Source of the DNA: Streptomyces sp. WM6378
GTDB lineage: Bacteria > Actinomycetota > Actinomycetes > Streptomycetales > Streptomycetaceae
Assembly (NCBI RefSeq): GCF_001279695.1
Contig: NZ_LGDD01000307.1
Coordinates: 30,405-94,404 of the forward strand
DNA length: 64,000 nt
Reading direction: 5' to 3'
The notes beneath the pieces were generated by a model that saw nothing but the letters and a program-made list of their open reading frames with translations, was not told the origin of the DNA and made no database searches. Below, piece after piece: positions 15,751 through 24,504 of this stretch. Each line of letters begins with the position of its first letter. Within the stretch, counting starts at the first letter, position 1. The position numbers and the translations under genes were made by a program.

Positions 15751-16926
15751 TTAGCGGCACAGAGCCGTGTCCACGGCCGCCTCCACGCGCCGCTCGGCCG
15801 CCTCGTCCGACGGCTCGGTGGTCACCGCGACGTAGGCGCCCCGGCCGTCGTCGGTGGCGCCGCCCCGGGTCTCGTACCCCGGGATGTCGCCGCCGTGGCC
15901 CCAGTACGCGCCGCCGCACGACAGCGGCCGGCTCACGATCCCCAGCCCGTAGCGGTCACCGTGGCCGAGCGCTTCGGCCGGGACAGTGGTACGCATCTGG
16001 GCGAGCTGGGCAGCGGGGAGGAGACCGCCCCCGAGAAGGGCGGTGTAGAACCGGTCGAGGTCGGAGTTGGTGGAGATCATCTGGCCTGCCGCCCAGCCCC
16101 AGGAGGGGTCCATCTCGGTGAAGTCGCGCAGCGGCGCGCCCGCCGAGTCTCTGCGGTAGCCCTTGGGGTGGGCCTCGCGGATGGTCATGTCACCGACGGC
16201 GGGGAAGTAGGTGTGGCGCAGCCCGACGCGGTCGACGACGCGGTGGGTGATCTCCTCGGCGAGCGGCCGGCCGGTGACCTTCTGGACGATCAGGCCTGCG
16301 AACAGGTAATTCGTGTTGCTGTACGCCCATTTCGTGCCCGGCGGGAAGTCGGCCTTGTGCTTCAGGGCGCGGTCGAGCAGCTCGCGGGGTTCGAAGTACT
16401 GGTACCGGACGGCGTCGACGTCCAGGCCGTCGGTGTAGTTGGGGAGTCCGCTGGTGTGCTGGAGGAGCTGGCGGACGGTGATGTGGCGCCCGTCGATGCC
16501 TTCGCCCCGTACGAGTCCGGGGAGGTAGGTCTCGACCGACGCGTCGAGGCCGATCTTCCCCTCCCCGACCAGTTGCAGCACGACCACCGCGGTGAACGTC
16601 TTGGTGTTGCTGCCGATCCGCACCTGCCCGTCCTTGGGCACCTTCGAACCGGTGGCCAGGTCACCGACCCCCGCGGTGTAGTTGCGGACGTGGCCGTCAC
16701 GGTCCTTGACGCCGGCCAGTGCGGCGGGCATGCCGTCGTTCCGCACCAGTGCGTCGAGACTCTGCTGTACGGAGTCCGGCTTGGCGGCCGCGGACGCCGA
16801 GGGCGGTGTCAGCGCCCCCATCGCCACCACCGCGGCGGCCACGGCCACTGAGGCCGACAAGAACCTGCGCCGACCGGACCGCCGCCCCTCGGACGAACCG
16901 CACCCCTGCCATGTCTGCTCGCGCAC
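15751..16926 (-). CDS. Exported serine beta-lactamase-fold hydrolase
   Basis: A 391-residue class C beta-lactamase/D-alanyl-D-alanine carboxypeptidase-type enzyme. It begins with a twin-arginine-like basic stretch (GRRSGRRRFLSASVAVAAAVV), so export through Tat or Sec is likely. Active-site motifs are SNTK (SxxK), YSNTNY (YxN) and HGGDIPG (HxG). Substrates in this family range from peptidoglycan stem peptides to small esters. It stands alone, and its start lies 118 bp upstream of the Ig-repeat gene's 3' end. Confidence 0.92.
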   Translation of the reverse strand: MREQTWQGCGSSEGRRSGRRRFLSASVAVAAAVVAMGALTPPSASAAAKPDSVQQSLDALVRNDGMPAALAGVKDRDGHVRNYTAGVGDLATGSKVPKDGQVRIGSNTKTFTAVVVLQLVGEGKIGLDASVETYLPGLVRGEGIDGRHITVRQLLQHTSGLPNYTDGLDVDAVRYQYFEPRELLDRALKHKADFPPGTKWAYSNTNYLFAGLIVQKVTGRPLAEEITHRVVDRVGLRHTYFPAVGDMTIREAHPKGYRRDSAGAPLRDFTEMDPSWGWAAGQMISTNSDLDRFYTALLGGGLLPAAQLAQMRTTVPAEALGHGDRYGLGIVSRPLSCGGAYWGHGGDIPGYETRGGATDDGRGAYVAVTTEPSDEAAERRVEAAVDTALCR

Positions 16927-17044
16927 GAAGCAACTCCCTTGGAATCATTGGGAAACCAGCGAAATCTTCCGGGCCCAACGTTTCCGGATACGGCCGCCCG
17001 AGGTGATCAGGCTGCCCACCCGATTTCGGGTGGGGACAACCCCC

Positions 17045-18328
17045 TTACTCCTTCAGGGACTTCGCGAACAGGCCGTAGAGCTTGTGGTTCGCCTCGTCCT
17101 GGTTCGGGATGAGGACGAGTACGCGAATGGTCAGCTTTCCCTTGGCCGGGACGATGTGGACGCCCTCGGGAGGAGAGCCGAGGGCGACGTTGCCGTCGGA
17201 GCCGTCGTCGATGATCAGCCCCCAGAAGCTGGTTTCGAATTCCGGGGCGAGCACCGACCCGTCCGGGAGCTGACCGAAGCCGACATTCCAGTGCTTCACA
17301 TCGGTCTCCCCGGCGTGCATGGTGACGTCGTAGGAGTGGATGTACTTGTGGGTCTGCCAGTCCTGCCAGGCCGAGTTGAATTTGTAGTCGACCTTGAGGT
17401 TCTTGTTGGCCGCGGTGAAGTTCACGGTGTCCGGTTCCGACTCCTGGCCGCCGCGGACGGCCGTCGCCGTCACGCTGTGCTTGCCCAGCGACCAGCCGCC
17501 CTCGCGGGCGTAACTCCACACGTTGCTGGTCACCTTGGCGGTGCCGAGCCGGGTGCCGCCCGCGGTGAGCGTGACCGTGTCGGCGTTGAACGCGACGCCG
17601 TCGACGGCGGCCCCGCTGTCCACTTCGGCGCCCGCCTTGGGCGACCTGATGTCCACGACGGGCGTGGGCAGGGTGACGTAGAAGCGCAGCGGCGCCCGGC
17701 CGGACTGCACGTTGTCGCGCACGGCGATGGCGGACAGGTCGTGCTGACCGAGCGGCCAGTCCGTGTCCGGGGCGTACTCCCACTTGTTGTCCTTGACCGG
17801 GCAGCTGCCGAGGAGCCTGGCCCCTTCGTGGAGCAGCACCTGCTGGACGTCGGGGGCCGCGTTGCCCTGGATCGCCTGGCGGCGGTCCTGGATCTGCGCG
17901 CTGGGCTTCGGTGCGGTGAACACCGGCAGCGGCACGGGCTTGTTGAAGGCGAGCGCGGACTGGGCCTGGTCGTTCCAGGTGCCGGTGGAGCTGCCGGAGA
18001 GCGGGGTCTTCGTGAGGTCGGTGATCGAAGAGTTGGCGGGGACGGGCAACTGCGCGCCGCCCTGGTTGGTCCGCGTGAAGAGGATGTTGTCCCGATCGGT
18101 GTTGTTGACGACGCTGCTCACACCGTCGTCGCTCTGGTCGAAGCCGTAGTCGCTGAAGTTGTTCGCCGTGCCGTTGGCCGGAATGACGAGGATTTTGGTG
18201 CGCGGTCCCCCGACGTTGTAATTGACGTCGGCGAACAGGGAGAAGGCGTTCTTGGGCGCCGATTCCTTTCCCCGTCCGGTGATGACGTACGGCTCGTCGG
18301 CGGCCTTTCCGTTCCCCTTGGCGGTCAT
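17045..18328 (-). CDS. Protein with a crystallin-type Ca motif, Ig-like repeats and a C-terminal beta domain
   Basis: A 427-residue protein without a visible signal peptide. Residues ~30-110 contain DYGFDQSDDGVSSVVNNTDR; DDGVSS (67-72) fits the [DN][DN]xx[ST]S calcium motif of beta/gamma-crystallins. The middle has two similar Ig-like repeats, each with W-x-Y then W-x-LG-x-H and AVR (WEYAPDTDWPLGQH and WSYAREGGWSLGKH). The final ~120 residues form another beta-rich domain (VDYKFNSAWQDWQTHKYI). The ATG at 18328 follows GGGGA. The layout suggests a surface or spore-matrix protein exported by an unrecognised route, or an intracellular structural protein. Domain naming is by eye. Confidence 0.6.
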   Translation of the reverse strand: MTAKGNGKAADEPYVITGRGKESAPKNAFSLFADVNYNVGGPRTKILVIPANGTANNFSDYGFDQSDDGVSSVVNNTDRDNILFTRTNQGGAQLPVPANSSITDLTKTPLSGSSTGTWNDQAQSALAFNKPVPLPVFTAPKPSAQIQDRRQAIQGNAAPDVQQVLLHEGARLLGSCPVKDNKWEYAPDTDWPLGQHDLSAIAVRDNVQSGRAPLRFYVTLPTPVVDIRSPKAGAEVDSGAAVDGVAFNADTVTLTAGGTRLGTAKVTSNVWSYAREGGWSLGKHSVTATAVRGGQESEPDTVNFTAANKNLKVDYKFNSAWQDWQTHKYIHSYDVTMHAGETDVKHWNVGFGQLPDGSVLAPEFETSFWGLIIDDGSDGNVALGSPPEGVHIVPAKGKLTIRVLVLIPNQDEANHKLYGLFAKSLKE

Positions 18329-18648
18329 GCGCGTCCCCAATCTCTCGGCCGATTCGGTGGGCGCAAGGCTGCCCGCGGTATGTGAGGCCGTCAATTGCGC
18401 AGGGCTCGTTCGCGTGGCGTTCAGGCCAGCGGGGGTGGTGGCTGAATTCCGGGCGGCGCGGGTGGGGAATGGGGGTGATTCCAAGGAGGGTTCCAAGCCC
18501 CGTGCGGGCGGCGCCACCCGTACCCTGCGTGGTCACTCACGAGCGGCGGCGCACCGGACTGGCCGAGTCGATGACGATCCGGTGAGCGGCCGGTGCGCCC
18601 TTCGTCCGGTTCAAGTCCTAGGTTTTTCAGGGTAGTTGGGGCGTGAAG
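18329..18648. other. Intergenic region upstream of the crystallin/Ig gene
   Basis: No coding frame is convincing in these 320 bp. A long inverted repeat, GGCGCACCGG (18548-18557) and CCGGTGCGCC (18590-18599), lies 50-100 bp beyond the stop of the leftward IMPase-like gene and may terminate it. A TTTTTC stretch near 18624 lies between the two. The promoter for the crystallin/Ig gene should lie in 18329-18540, but no clear -10/-35 pair stands out. Confidence 0.5.
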
Positions 18649-19446
18649 CTAGCCCCGGCCGCGGATCATCGCCATCAGCAGTTCGTGGGTCTCGGCGTCG
18701 GCAGCCGCCACGAGGCCGCGGCCGTCCGGACCGAGCGGGGCGCCGTCGATGCCGGTGACCACGCAGCCGGCCGCCCGGCACAAGGCGATGCCGGCGGCGA
18801 AGTGCACGCTGCCCGAGAGGTCGCCGCCGTCGGTGACGTAGGCGGCCCGCTTGCCGGCCGCGACCCAGGTCAGCGCCAGCGTCGTGGACACCACCCTCGG
18901 CCGGAACCGGGCGACGAAGTCGGGGTGGGCAAGCAGGTCGGTGGCGCGGAACCCGGGCGCGTTCGGGAACGGCGGATCCAGGTTGACGTCCACCAGGCGC
19001 GTGGCTGGCGAGGGCACCAGCACGTCGTCGCTCCCGTCACGCCGTACCCAGGCGGTCTCGCCGTCGGTGCAGAAGACCTCGCCGCCGAACGGGTCGGCCA
19101 CTGCCGCCGCCCTGTCGCGCAGCGCCACGTTGACGGCCACCAGCATGCTGGCGACGGCGTAGTTCAGCGTGCCGCACAACGGGTCCACCAGCCACTGGCG
19201 CCCCGCATCCGCGCCACCCTGCTGCCCGCCTTCCTCGCCGAGCACCGCGTCATCGGGCCGAGCGGCACGGATGACGTCGAGGATCGCCTTCTCCGCGGCC
19301 ACGTCGGCGGCGGTGGCGAAGTCTCCGGCGCCCTTGTCGATGCGGGCGAGCCGCCGACCGTACAGGGAGCGCACCACGTCCGCGCCGGCGGCTGCCGCTG
19401 CCATCGCGACCTCGGCGTCGTCGGAACGCGCGGATGAGTTGATCAT
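18649..19446 (-). CDS. Inositol monophosphatase-family protein with altered metal site
   Basis: A 265-residue IMPase-fold protein. The early DFATAADVAAEKAI and LGEEGG (residues 70-74) motifs are intact. The signature normally written DPxDGTxNF reads DPLCGTLNYA (88-97), with Cys91 replacing a metal-binding Asp. The C-terminal WDxAAG motif reads VHFAAG (212-217), with His213 replacing another. Either the enzyme uses a different metal geometry or it has lost phosphatase activity. The ATG at 19446 is chosen; a GTG at 19455 is possible. It overlaps nothing and probably has its own promoter. Confidence 0.85.
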   Translation of the reverse strand: MINSSARSDDAEVAMAAAAAGADVVRSLYGRRLARIDKGAGDFATAADVAAEKAILDVIRAARPDDAVLGEEGGQQGGADAGRQWLVDPLCGTLNYAVASMLVAVNVALRDRAAAVADPFGGEVFCTDGETAWVRRDGSDDVLVPSPATRLVDVNLDPPFPNAPGFRATDLLAHPDFVARFRPRVVSTTLALTWVAAGKRAAYVTDGGDLSGSVHFAAGIALCRAAGCVVTGIDGAPLGPDGRGLVAAADAETHELLMAMIRGRG

Positions 19447-19485
19447 GCCGCGCACAATACCGCGCCCTGTGCGGCGGTCACGGCG

Positions 19486-20757
19486 TCACCGGCCCTTCCC
19501 CACCGCCAGGCCCATCCCCGAGACCGTCGCCACGATGCCGTTCTTCTCGACGTGTACGCCGCGCAGTTGGAGGTCTTTCGCCTCCCTCGGCAGCGTGAAC
19601 GAGAAGGACAGGCGGTCGGAGAGCTCCGGGGGGCGCATCGCGATCAGGCCGGTGATCAGTTTCGGGTCGATGCCCACCTTGGCGAGGAGCCAGGGGTGGT
19701 CCGCCACGACATCGACGAGGTTGACCCGCATCAGCTGGTCGATGAACTGGGGCGTACCCACCAGTTCATGGAGCTTCGCCTCGTTCTTCAGCGCCAGCTC
19801 GACGTCGTTGTCCGGGACTCCGAGCCGCTTCACCACGGCCGGTACCGAAAGGAGTGCCTTGACCCGTGCCGTGTCCCGGCTGATGAGTTCGGCGGTCTCG
19901 CGGTGCAGGGTCAGGCCCCTGTCCCGGCCCGGGCGGTACGTGGCGATGCCGGGCATGTCGAGGCTCATGCCGTCGATGTCGGTGGACAGGCCCTGGTCGC
20001 CGACGAGGCGCAGCTGGGCCTCCGCGCTGACGTGCAGCTCCTGACCCGCGATGGTCAACTTGCCGTCCGCGCCGACCGAGTTGTCGCCACGGCGGCTGAA
20101 CTTGACCTGGGATGCGGCGAGTTCACGGTTCAGGTCGTCGAACGACAGGGTGATCTCGCCGTCCAGGTTGCCGACGACCGCACCGCTGATGTCGCTGGGC
20201 AGATTGCCCGTCAGCTCGATGTCGCGCGCGCTGGCCCGCACCTTCGCGAGGGACACGCGGTCGGCGGGCACGTGCGGCACGGTGACGTCCACGCGCTCCA
20301 GGTGCTTGTCCAGGACCTGGGTGAGGAAGGGGAAGCCGTGGATGTCCACCTGGGGCGCGGCCGCCAGCTGGAGGTCGTTCTGGATCGCCTGCTGCGCCTT
20401 CTTCTCCGCGTACATCGCCGCGCAGCGGTCCGCGAGGACCAGGAAGGCGGCGCCCACCACCAGGGCGACGAGCAGTTTGGCCGCGCGGGGCACGGCCGCG
20501 AGCAGGCTCCCCCGACTGCGGCGACAGCGCCTGGCGCGGCGGCGCTGCGGCCGGGACCAGAAGTCGTGGTCGGGGTCGGCGTCCACCAGGCCGGAGGGCG
20601 CCTCGGCCGGTATCGCTTCCGGTATCTCCTGGGTGGCGTAACCGGGGTCGTTCCAGGGTTCCTCGGCCGGGTGGGGGTCGGGCTCGGGGTCTGCCAGGGC
20701 CGCCAGTTCGTCATAGGGGTTGCGGTAGCGAGCGTGCATGCGTGTGGGGGGTCGCAT
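19486..20757 (-). CDS. DUF2993 (LmeA-like) membrane-anchored protein
   Basis: A 423-residue protein. Residues 1-85 are a Pro/Glu/Asp-rich cytosolic part ending in basic RRRARRCRRSRG. One membrane helix follows (KLLVALVVGAAFLVLA), then an extracytoplasmic DUF2993 beta domain containing VDIHGFPFLTQVLDKHLERV. In mycobacteria the related LmeA is a periplasmic factor for lipomannan elongation, so binding of a polyprenyl or phospholipid is plausible. The ATG at 20757 is used; an internal ATG at 20739 would shorten it by six residues. It is downstream of, but not overlapping, the permease gene. Confidence 0.82.
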   Translation of the reverse strand: MRPPTRMHARYRNPYDELAALADPEPDPHPAEEPWNDPGYATQEIPEAIPAEAPSGLVDADPDHDFWSRPQRRRARRCRRSRGSLLAAVPRAAKLLVALVVGAAFLVLADRCAAMYAEKKAQQAIQNDLQLAAAPQVDIHGFPFLTQVLDKHLERVDVTVPHVPADRVSLAKVRASARDIELTGNLPSDISGAVVGNLDGEITLSFDDLNRELAASQVKFSRRGDNSVGADGKLTIAGQELHVSAEAQLRLVGDQGLSTDIDGMSLDMPGIATYRPGRDRGLTLHRETAELISRDTARVKALLSVPAVVKRLGVPDNDVELALKNEAKLHELVGTPQFIDQLMRVNLVDVVADHPWLLAKVGIDPKLITGLIAMRPPELSDRLSFSFTLPREAKDLQLRGVHVEKNGIVATVSGMGLAVGKGR

Positions 20758-20879
20758 CGGCTCATCCCACCACACGTGATCCACTCGTCCGCAACCCACT
20801 ACCGGCGGTACGTCCCAAATGGCCCGAACCCTGACGCCCCGTTGACCCCCGCGCGGCGCGCAGGGTGGCGAACAACACG

Positions 20880-22226
20880 TCAGGCGGCGGACTTCCCCCG
20901 GGCGTGCTGCTTGCGGGCCGCCATCCACGCGTACACGAGGACGCCGGCGAAGAGGAACAGCACGCCCTGGTAGACGGCCTCGTAACCGGAGCCCGCCACC
21001 AGCCACATCGAGAAGCCGAAGGCCAGGACGGCCAGGACCGCGTCGCGGATCAGACGGGAGCGGTGCACTCGCTCCCCCTGGCCGGAGGCGAGGAAGTAGA
21101 TCTGCGCGGCGGTCGACAGGAGGTAGGGCACGGTCGCCGTGAAGGTGGTCACCAGGACCAGGATCTCGAAGACGCCCTTGGATCCGGCCGTGTAGTTGTA
21201 GACCGTCAGGAGCGAGGCGAGGACGGCGGTGACCAGGACGCCCACCGTCGGGACGCCGCGCTTCTTCTGCCCGAACACCTGCGGGAAGAGGCCGTCCTTG
21301 GCGGCGGCGTACGGGGTCTGGGCGCTCAGCAGGGTCCAGCCGTTGAGGGCGCCGACCATGGAGACGAGGGCGGCGAGCGCGACCGCGGTGCCGCCCCAGG
21401 AGCCGCCGAACATGGAGTTCACGGCGTCCGTGAAGGGGGCGGTGGAGCCGACGAGCTTGTCGTGCGGGACCGTGCCGAAGACGGAGAGCGTGCCCAGGAG
21501 GTAGATCACGGCGGCGCCCATGGTGCCCAGGATGGTGGCGCGGCCGACGTTGCGGCGCGGGTCGCGGACCTCGCCCGCGCTGACGGCGGCGGACTCGACG
21601 CCGAGGTAGCTGAACAGCAGGATCGCGGCGGAGGCGGATATCGCGCCGAGCCCGGACTGGCCACCGGCCTGGAAGGGGCCGAGATTGGCGGGATCGAAGA
21701 AGAAGAGGCCACCGACCGCGACCAGGAGCAGCGGTGCGAACTTCAGGACGGTGGCGACGAGTTGGACCGCGCCCACGTACCGGGTGCCCGCGAGGTTGGC
21801 GAGGGCCGGGAGCCACTGGAGCAGCAGGGCCGCGGTGATCGTCGCCGCCTTGGATTCGTGCACGGGTATGAGCACGTCGAGGTAGCCGACGGCGGCGACC
21901 GCGAGGGCCGCGTTCGAGACCCAGGTGGTGATCCAGTAGGACCAGGCGGCGAGGAACCCGGCGAAGTCGCCGAAGGCCGCGCGGGCGTAGACGTACGGGC
22001 CGCCGGTCTGCGGGTGCCGCTCGGCGAGCCGGCCGAAGACGAGGGCGAGCGTGATCGCGCCGGCCGTAAGGACGGCGAACGCGACCAGGCTGATCGTGCC
22101 GAACGGGGCGACGGAGGCGGGCAGCAGGAAGATTCCGCCGCCGATGATGTTGCCCATGACCAGAGCGGTCGCGACCGGCAGGCCGAATTGCCGGGCGTGC
22201 TTGCTCTGGGTTTCTTGCGTGGTCAT
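20880..22226 (-). CDS. APC-family amino acid/amine permease
   Basis: A 448-residue transporter with about twelve membrane helices. Helix 1 carries ATALVMGNIIGGGIFLLPA, the unwound substrate-binding segment of the APC superfamily; helix 6 is SYLGVESAAVSAGEV. The helix pattern and lengths resemble AdiC/PotE-type antiporters. The ATG at 22226 gives the expected short cytosolic N-terminus. The cargo cannot be fixed from sequence. An AT-rich near-perfect palindrome at 22290-22309 lies 64 bp upstream of the start and may control it. Confidence 0.88.
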   Translation of the reverse strand: MTTQETQSKHARQFGLPVATALVMGNIIGGGIFLLPASVAPFGTISLVAFAVLTAGAITLALVFGRLAERHPQTGGPYVYARAAFGDFAGFLAAWSYWITTWVSNAALAVAAVGYLDVLIPVHESKAATITAALLLQWLPALANLAGTRYVGAVQLVATVLKFAPLLLVAVGGLFFFDPANLGPFQAGGQSGLGAISASAAILLFSYLGVESAAVSAGEVRDPRRNVGRATILGTMGAAVIYLLGTLSVFGTVPHDKLVGSTAPFTDAVNSMFGGSWGGTAVALAALVSMVGALNGWTLLSAQTPYAAAKDGLFPQVFGQKKRGVPTVGVLVTAVLASLLTVYNYTAGSKGVFEILVLVTTFTATVPYLLSTAAQIYFLASGQGERVHRSRLIRDAVLAVLAFGFSMWLVAGSGYEAVYQGVLFLFAGVLVYAWMAARKQHARGKSAA

Positions 22227-22289
22227 GGTGGGTGGGGGCGCCTCTCGTACGGGACAAACCTGACCATGGTCGGGTACGTGGGGCACCGC

Positions 22290-22309
22290 ACAAAATCAGC
22301 TGGTTTTGT
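22290..22309. promoter_or_regulatory. 20-bp AT-rich palindrome upstream of the APC permease
   Basis: ACAAAATCAGCTGGTTTTGT is self-complementary except for one T-G mismatch pair. It overlaps the stop codon of the holin/phosphatase gene and sits 64-83 bp upstream of the permease start. Its AT-richness is unusual here, which favours a regulator-binding site over chance. Confidence 0.6.
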
Positions 22310-24419
22310 CCTGCCGGGTGAGGCCGCCAACCGGAAATGGTCCTTCCGTTCGGTCCGTTGACGGCGAATTCTCCACTCCGGCCAGGACCTCGGCACTCAC
22401 CGGGACCTGCGGGCCCCGGCCCTCGCGCAGCCAGCGGCGCAGGACGTGGTGCACCTGTTCCGCGCCGACGAGTTCTCCACCGTCCGGCACCGGTTCGGTG
22501 AGGTCGAGCGGGGAGAGCAGGAAGGGGCGGGACTGCTCGCCGCCGAGTCCGCCGTGCGAGCCGATCTGCTCCTCGAAGGCGTGCACCTGGCCGGTGGCCG
22601 GGTCGTACATCGAGTTGACCATGATGTCGGCGGTGTGCGGGAAGGTGTCCGTGCGGCGCACCGCGTCGGCCGCGCCGCGCCCGAACCCCTTCAACGGGCC
22701 TTGCCCGTCGGCGAGTTGGGCCAGCGGCACCTCGCTGCCGCCCCAGCCGAGCACCACCGCGCCGTGCTCCTGGCTGCGTACGAGGAGGAAGCCGATGCCG
22801 GGGTGGCTCGCCAGGGTCGCGAGCAGCGCCGGGTGGCGGCGGTCGATCTGCTCGCGGGTCATGCGGCCCTCGGTGTCGGGGAACGAGATCAGGCCGAGGT
22901 TGCCGGAAGCGAGCACGACCGGGTCGGACCCCGGGCCCGGCCGTGATTCCTCACCCTCCTCGACCGGGCGGTGCAGCGCGACCCGCACCGCGTCTCTCGC
23001 CTCCGCACCGCTGCGGGTGCGGCGGGCCCGGCGCGGCACGGGCAGCCCGCAGCCGGCCCGTACGAGATCCTTCAGGGTCAGTCCGTACGCGCCCTCGAAG
23101 GTGTCGCCGGGGCTCTGGCCGTGGTCGGACAGGAGCACTATGCGGTAGCCGCGCGGGGCATGCTGAGCGGCGCCGGCGATCAGCGCGAGGGAGCGGTCCA
23201 GGCGCCCGAGGACCTGATCGGTGTCCCTGCCCTGCGGCCCCGAGTGGTGGGCGACCTCGTCGTAGGCGACGAGGTCGGCGTAGACGGCGGTGCGTCCGGC
23301 GAGCATGTCGCCCATGACGGCGGCGACGACCACGTCCCGCTCCACGACCGTCGCGAAGGCGCGGATGAAGGGGTAGAGGCCGCCGCGTTTGATGCGCGGG
23401 GTCTCCTTGCGGACCCTGGCCCGGGCCGACTGGGCGATCTCACGGCCGACCTCGGCGACGAACGAGAGCGCGGTGCGGACCGCGTTGGCGGGGTCGGAGA
23501 AGTAGGCGAAGTATCCGGCGCGGGAGCGGTTGCGGCGGCCGCGCCGGGCGGCCACCGTCAGGACGAGGGCGACCTGGTCGGCGCCGCCGGAGAACAGGTT
23601 GCCGCGGCTGGCTCCGTCGAGGGTGAGCAGTCCGCCGTCGCCGGTGCGCTCGACGGCCCGGCGCTGCAGTTCGACGGCGGAGGCGGGCCGGTTGGAGACC
23701 ATGACGTCGCCGCTCTCCTTCTCGTACCAGCGGAAGGCCGGTACGTCGAAGGTGGAGCCGTGCAGGATGCCGAGCTGGCTCGCGCCGGTCTGGCTCGACC
23801 AGTCGGTGCGCCAGGGGGTGAGCCGGTGCGTGCCCTTCAGCCAGGTGGCGACGGTCGGCATCAGGCCCGCCTCGACGGCGTCGCGCAGCACGTGTTCACC
23901 GACGCCGTCGAGCTGGAGGAAGACGATGCCGGGCGGCTGCGGCACCGGCCCTTCGCCGCGCCTGCGCCGGCGGCGGTCGGCGAGCCGGGAGAGCCGGCGC
24001 CGGTAGGCGTCGTCGTCGCGTACGGCGAGCGCGGTCGAGGTCGCCGACGCCACGGCGGACATCACGGCGGCGACGATCACCGCGGTCTCGGGCTCGGCGG
24101 CGCCCCGGCCGGTCGGGATGAGGCGGAGCGCGATCAGGAGCAGCGAGCCGTTCAGGAAGAACACGAGGAGGCCGAGCACGAGCGCCGGCACCAGCAGGAA
24201 CGCCCGCACCACCAGCGGCCACACCAGCGCGCTGAGCAGGCCGAACGCGCCGGCGCCCCAGGCCGCGGTGAGTGCGACCCGGGTGATGCTGTCGCCGTTG
24301 TCGGAGGTGAGCTTGAAGTCGGGCAGGATCCCCGCGAGCAGCATCATGGTGAGCGTCGAGACGACCCACACGACGATCACCCGCAGCAGGGCGCTGCCCG
24401 TCGTCCGCCATCGCCCCAC
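22296..24419 (-). CDS. Phage-holin-4 membrane domain fused to alkaline phosphatase-superfamily domain
   Basis: A ~707-residue protein. The first ~150 residues hold four membrane helices of the phage_holin_4_2/DUF360 type (LLRVIVVWVVSTLTMMLLAG onwards). A basic linker (RRRLSRLADRRRRRRGEG) leads to a phosphodiesterase/alkaline-phosphatase-fold domain: VFLQLDGVGEHVL with the metal Asp, WSSQTGASQLG in the nucleophile region, VAYDEVAHHSG and LLSDHGQSPGDTF with Asp-His ligands. It probably hydrolyses a phosphoester or a lipid head group on the cytosolic side. The GTG at 24419 is preferred; GTG 24455 adds 12 charged residues. The fusion recurs in actinomycetes. Confidence 0.85.
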   Translation of the reverse strand: MGRWRTTGSALLRVIVVWVVSTLTMMLLAGILPDFKLTSDNGDSITRVALTAAWGAGAFGLLSALVWPLVVRAFLLVPALVLGLLVFFLNGSLLLIALRLIPTGRGAAEPETAVIVAAVMSAVASATSTALAVRDDDAYRRRLSRLADRRRRRRGEGPVPQPPGIVFLQLDGVGEHVLRDAVEAGLMPTVATWLKGTHRLTPWRTDWSSQTGASQLGILHGSTFDVPAFRWYEKESGDVMVSNRPASAVELQRRAVERTGDGGLLTLDGASRGNLFSGGADQVALVLTVAARRGRRNRSRAGYFAYFSDPANAVRTALSFVAEVGREIAQSARARVRKETPRIKRGGLYPFIRAFATVVERDVVVAAVMGDMLAGRTAVYADLVAYDEVAHHSGPQGRDTDQVLGRLDRSLALIAGAAQHAPRGYRIVLLSDHGQSPGDTFEGAYGLTLKDLVRAGCGLPVPRRARRTRSGAEARDAVRVALHRPVEEGEESRPGPGSDPVVLASGNLGLISFPDTEGRMTREQIDRRHPALLATLASHPGIGFLLVRSQEHGAVVLGWGGSEVPLAQLADGQGPLKGFGRGAADAVRRTDTFPHTADIMVNSMYDPATGQVHAFEEQIGSHGGLGGEQSRPFLLSPLDLTEPVPDGGELVGAEQVHHVLRRWLREGRGPQVPVSAEVLAGVENSPSTDRTEGPFPVGGLTRQDKTS

Positions 24420-24504
24420 GCCGCCCGCCTTTCGCCTTGCCCGTTCCTTCTCCACCCTGCCATAAGGGTGCAAAGGGGCCGTGGCCTCGTGCGGGAGGGT
24501 GCGG

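Noticed and set aside
19486..22293. A single leftward open frame of more than 900 codons spanning the DUF2993 gene and the permease gene
   Set aside because: Only its C-terminal ~423 codons have protein-like composition; the rest is an Arg/Pro-rich shadow of the permease gene, whose true frame encodes twelve membrane helices.
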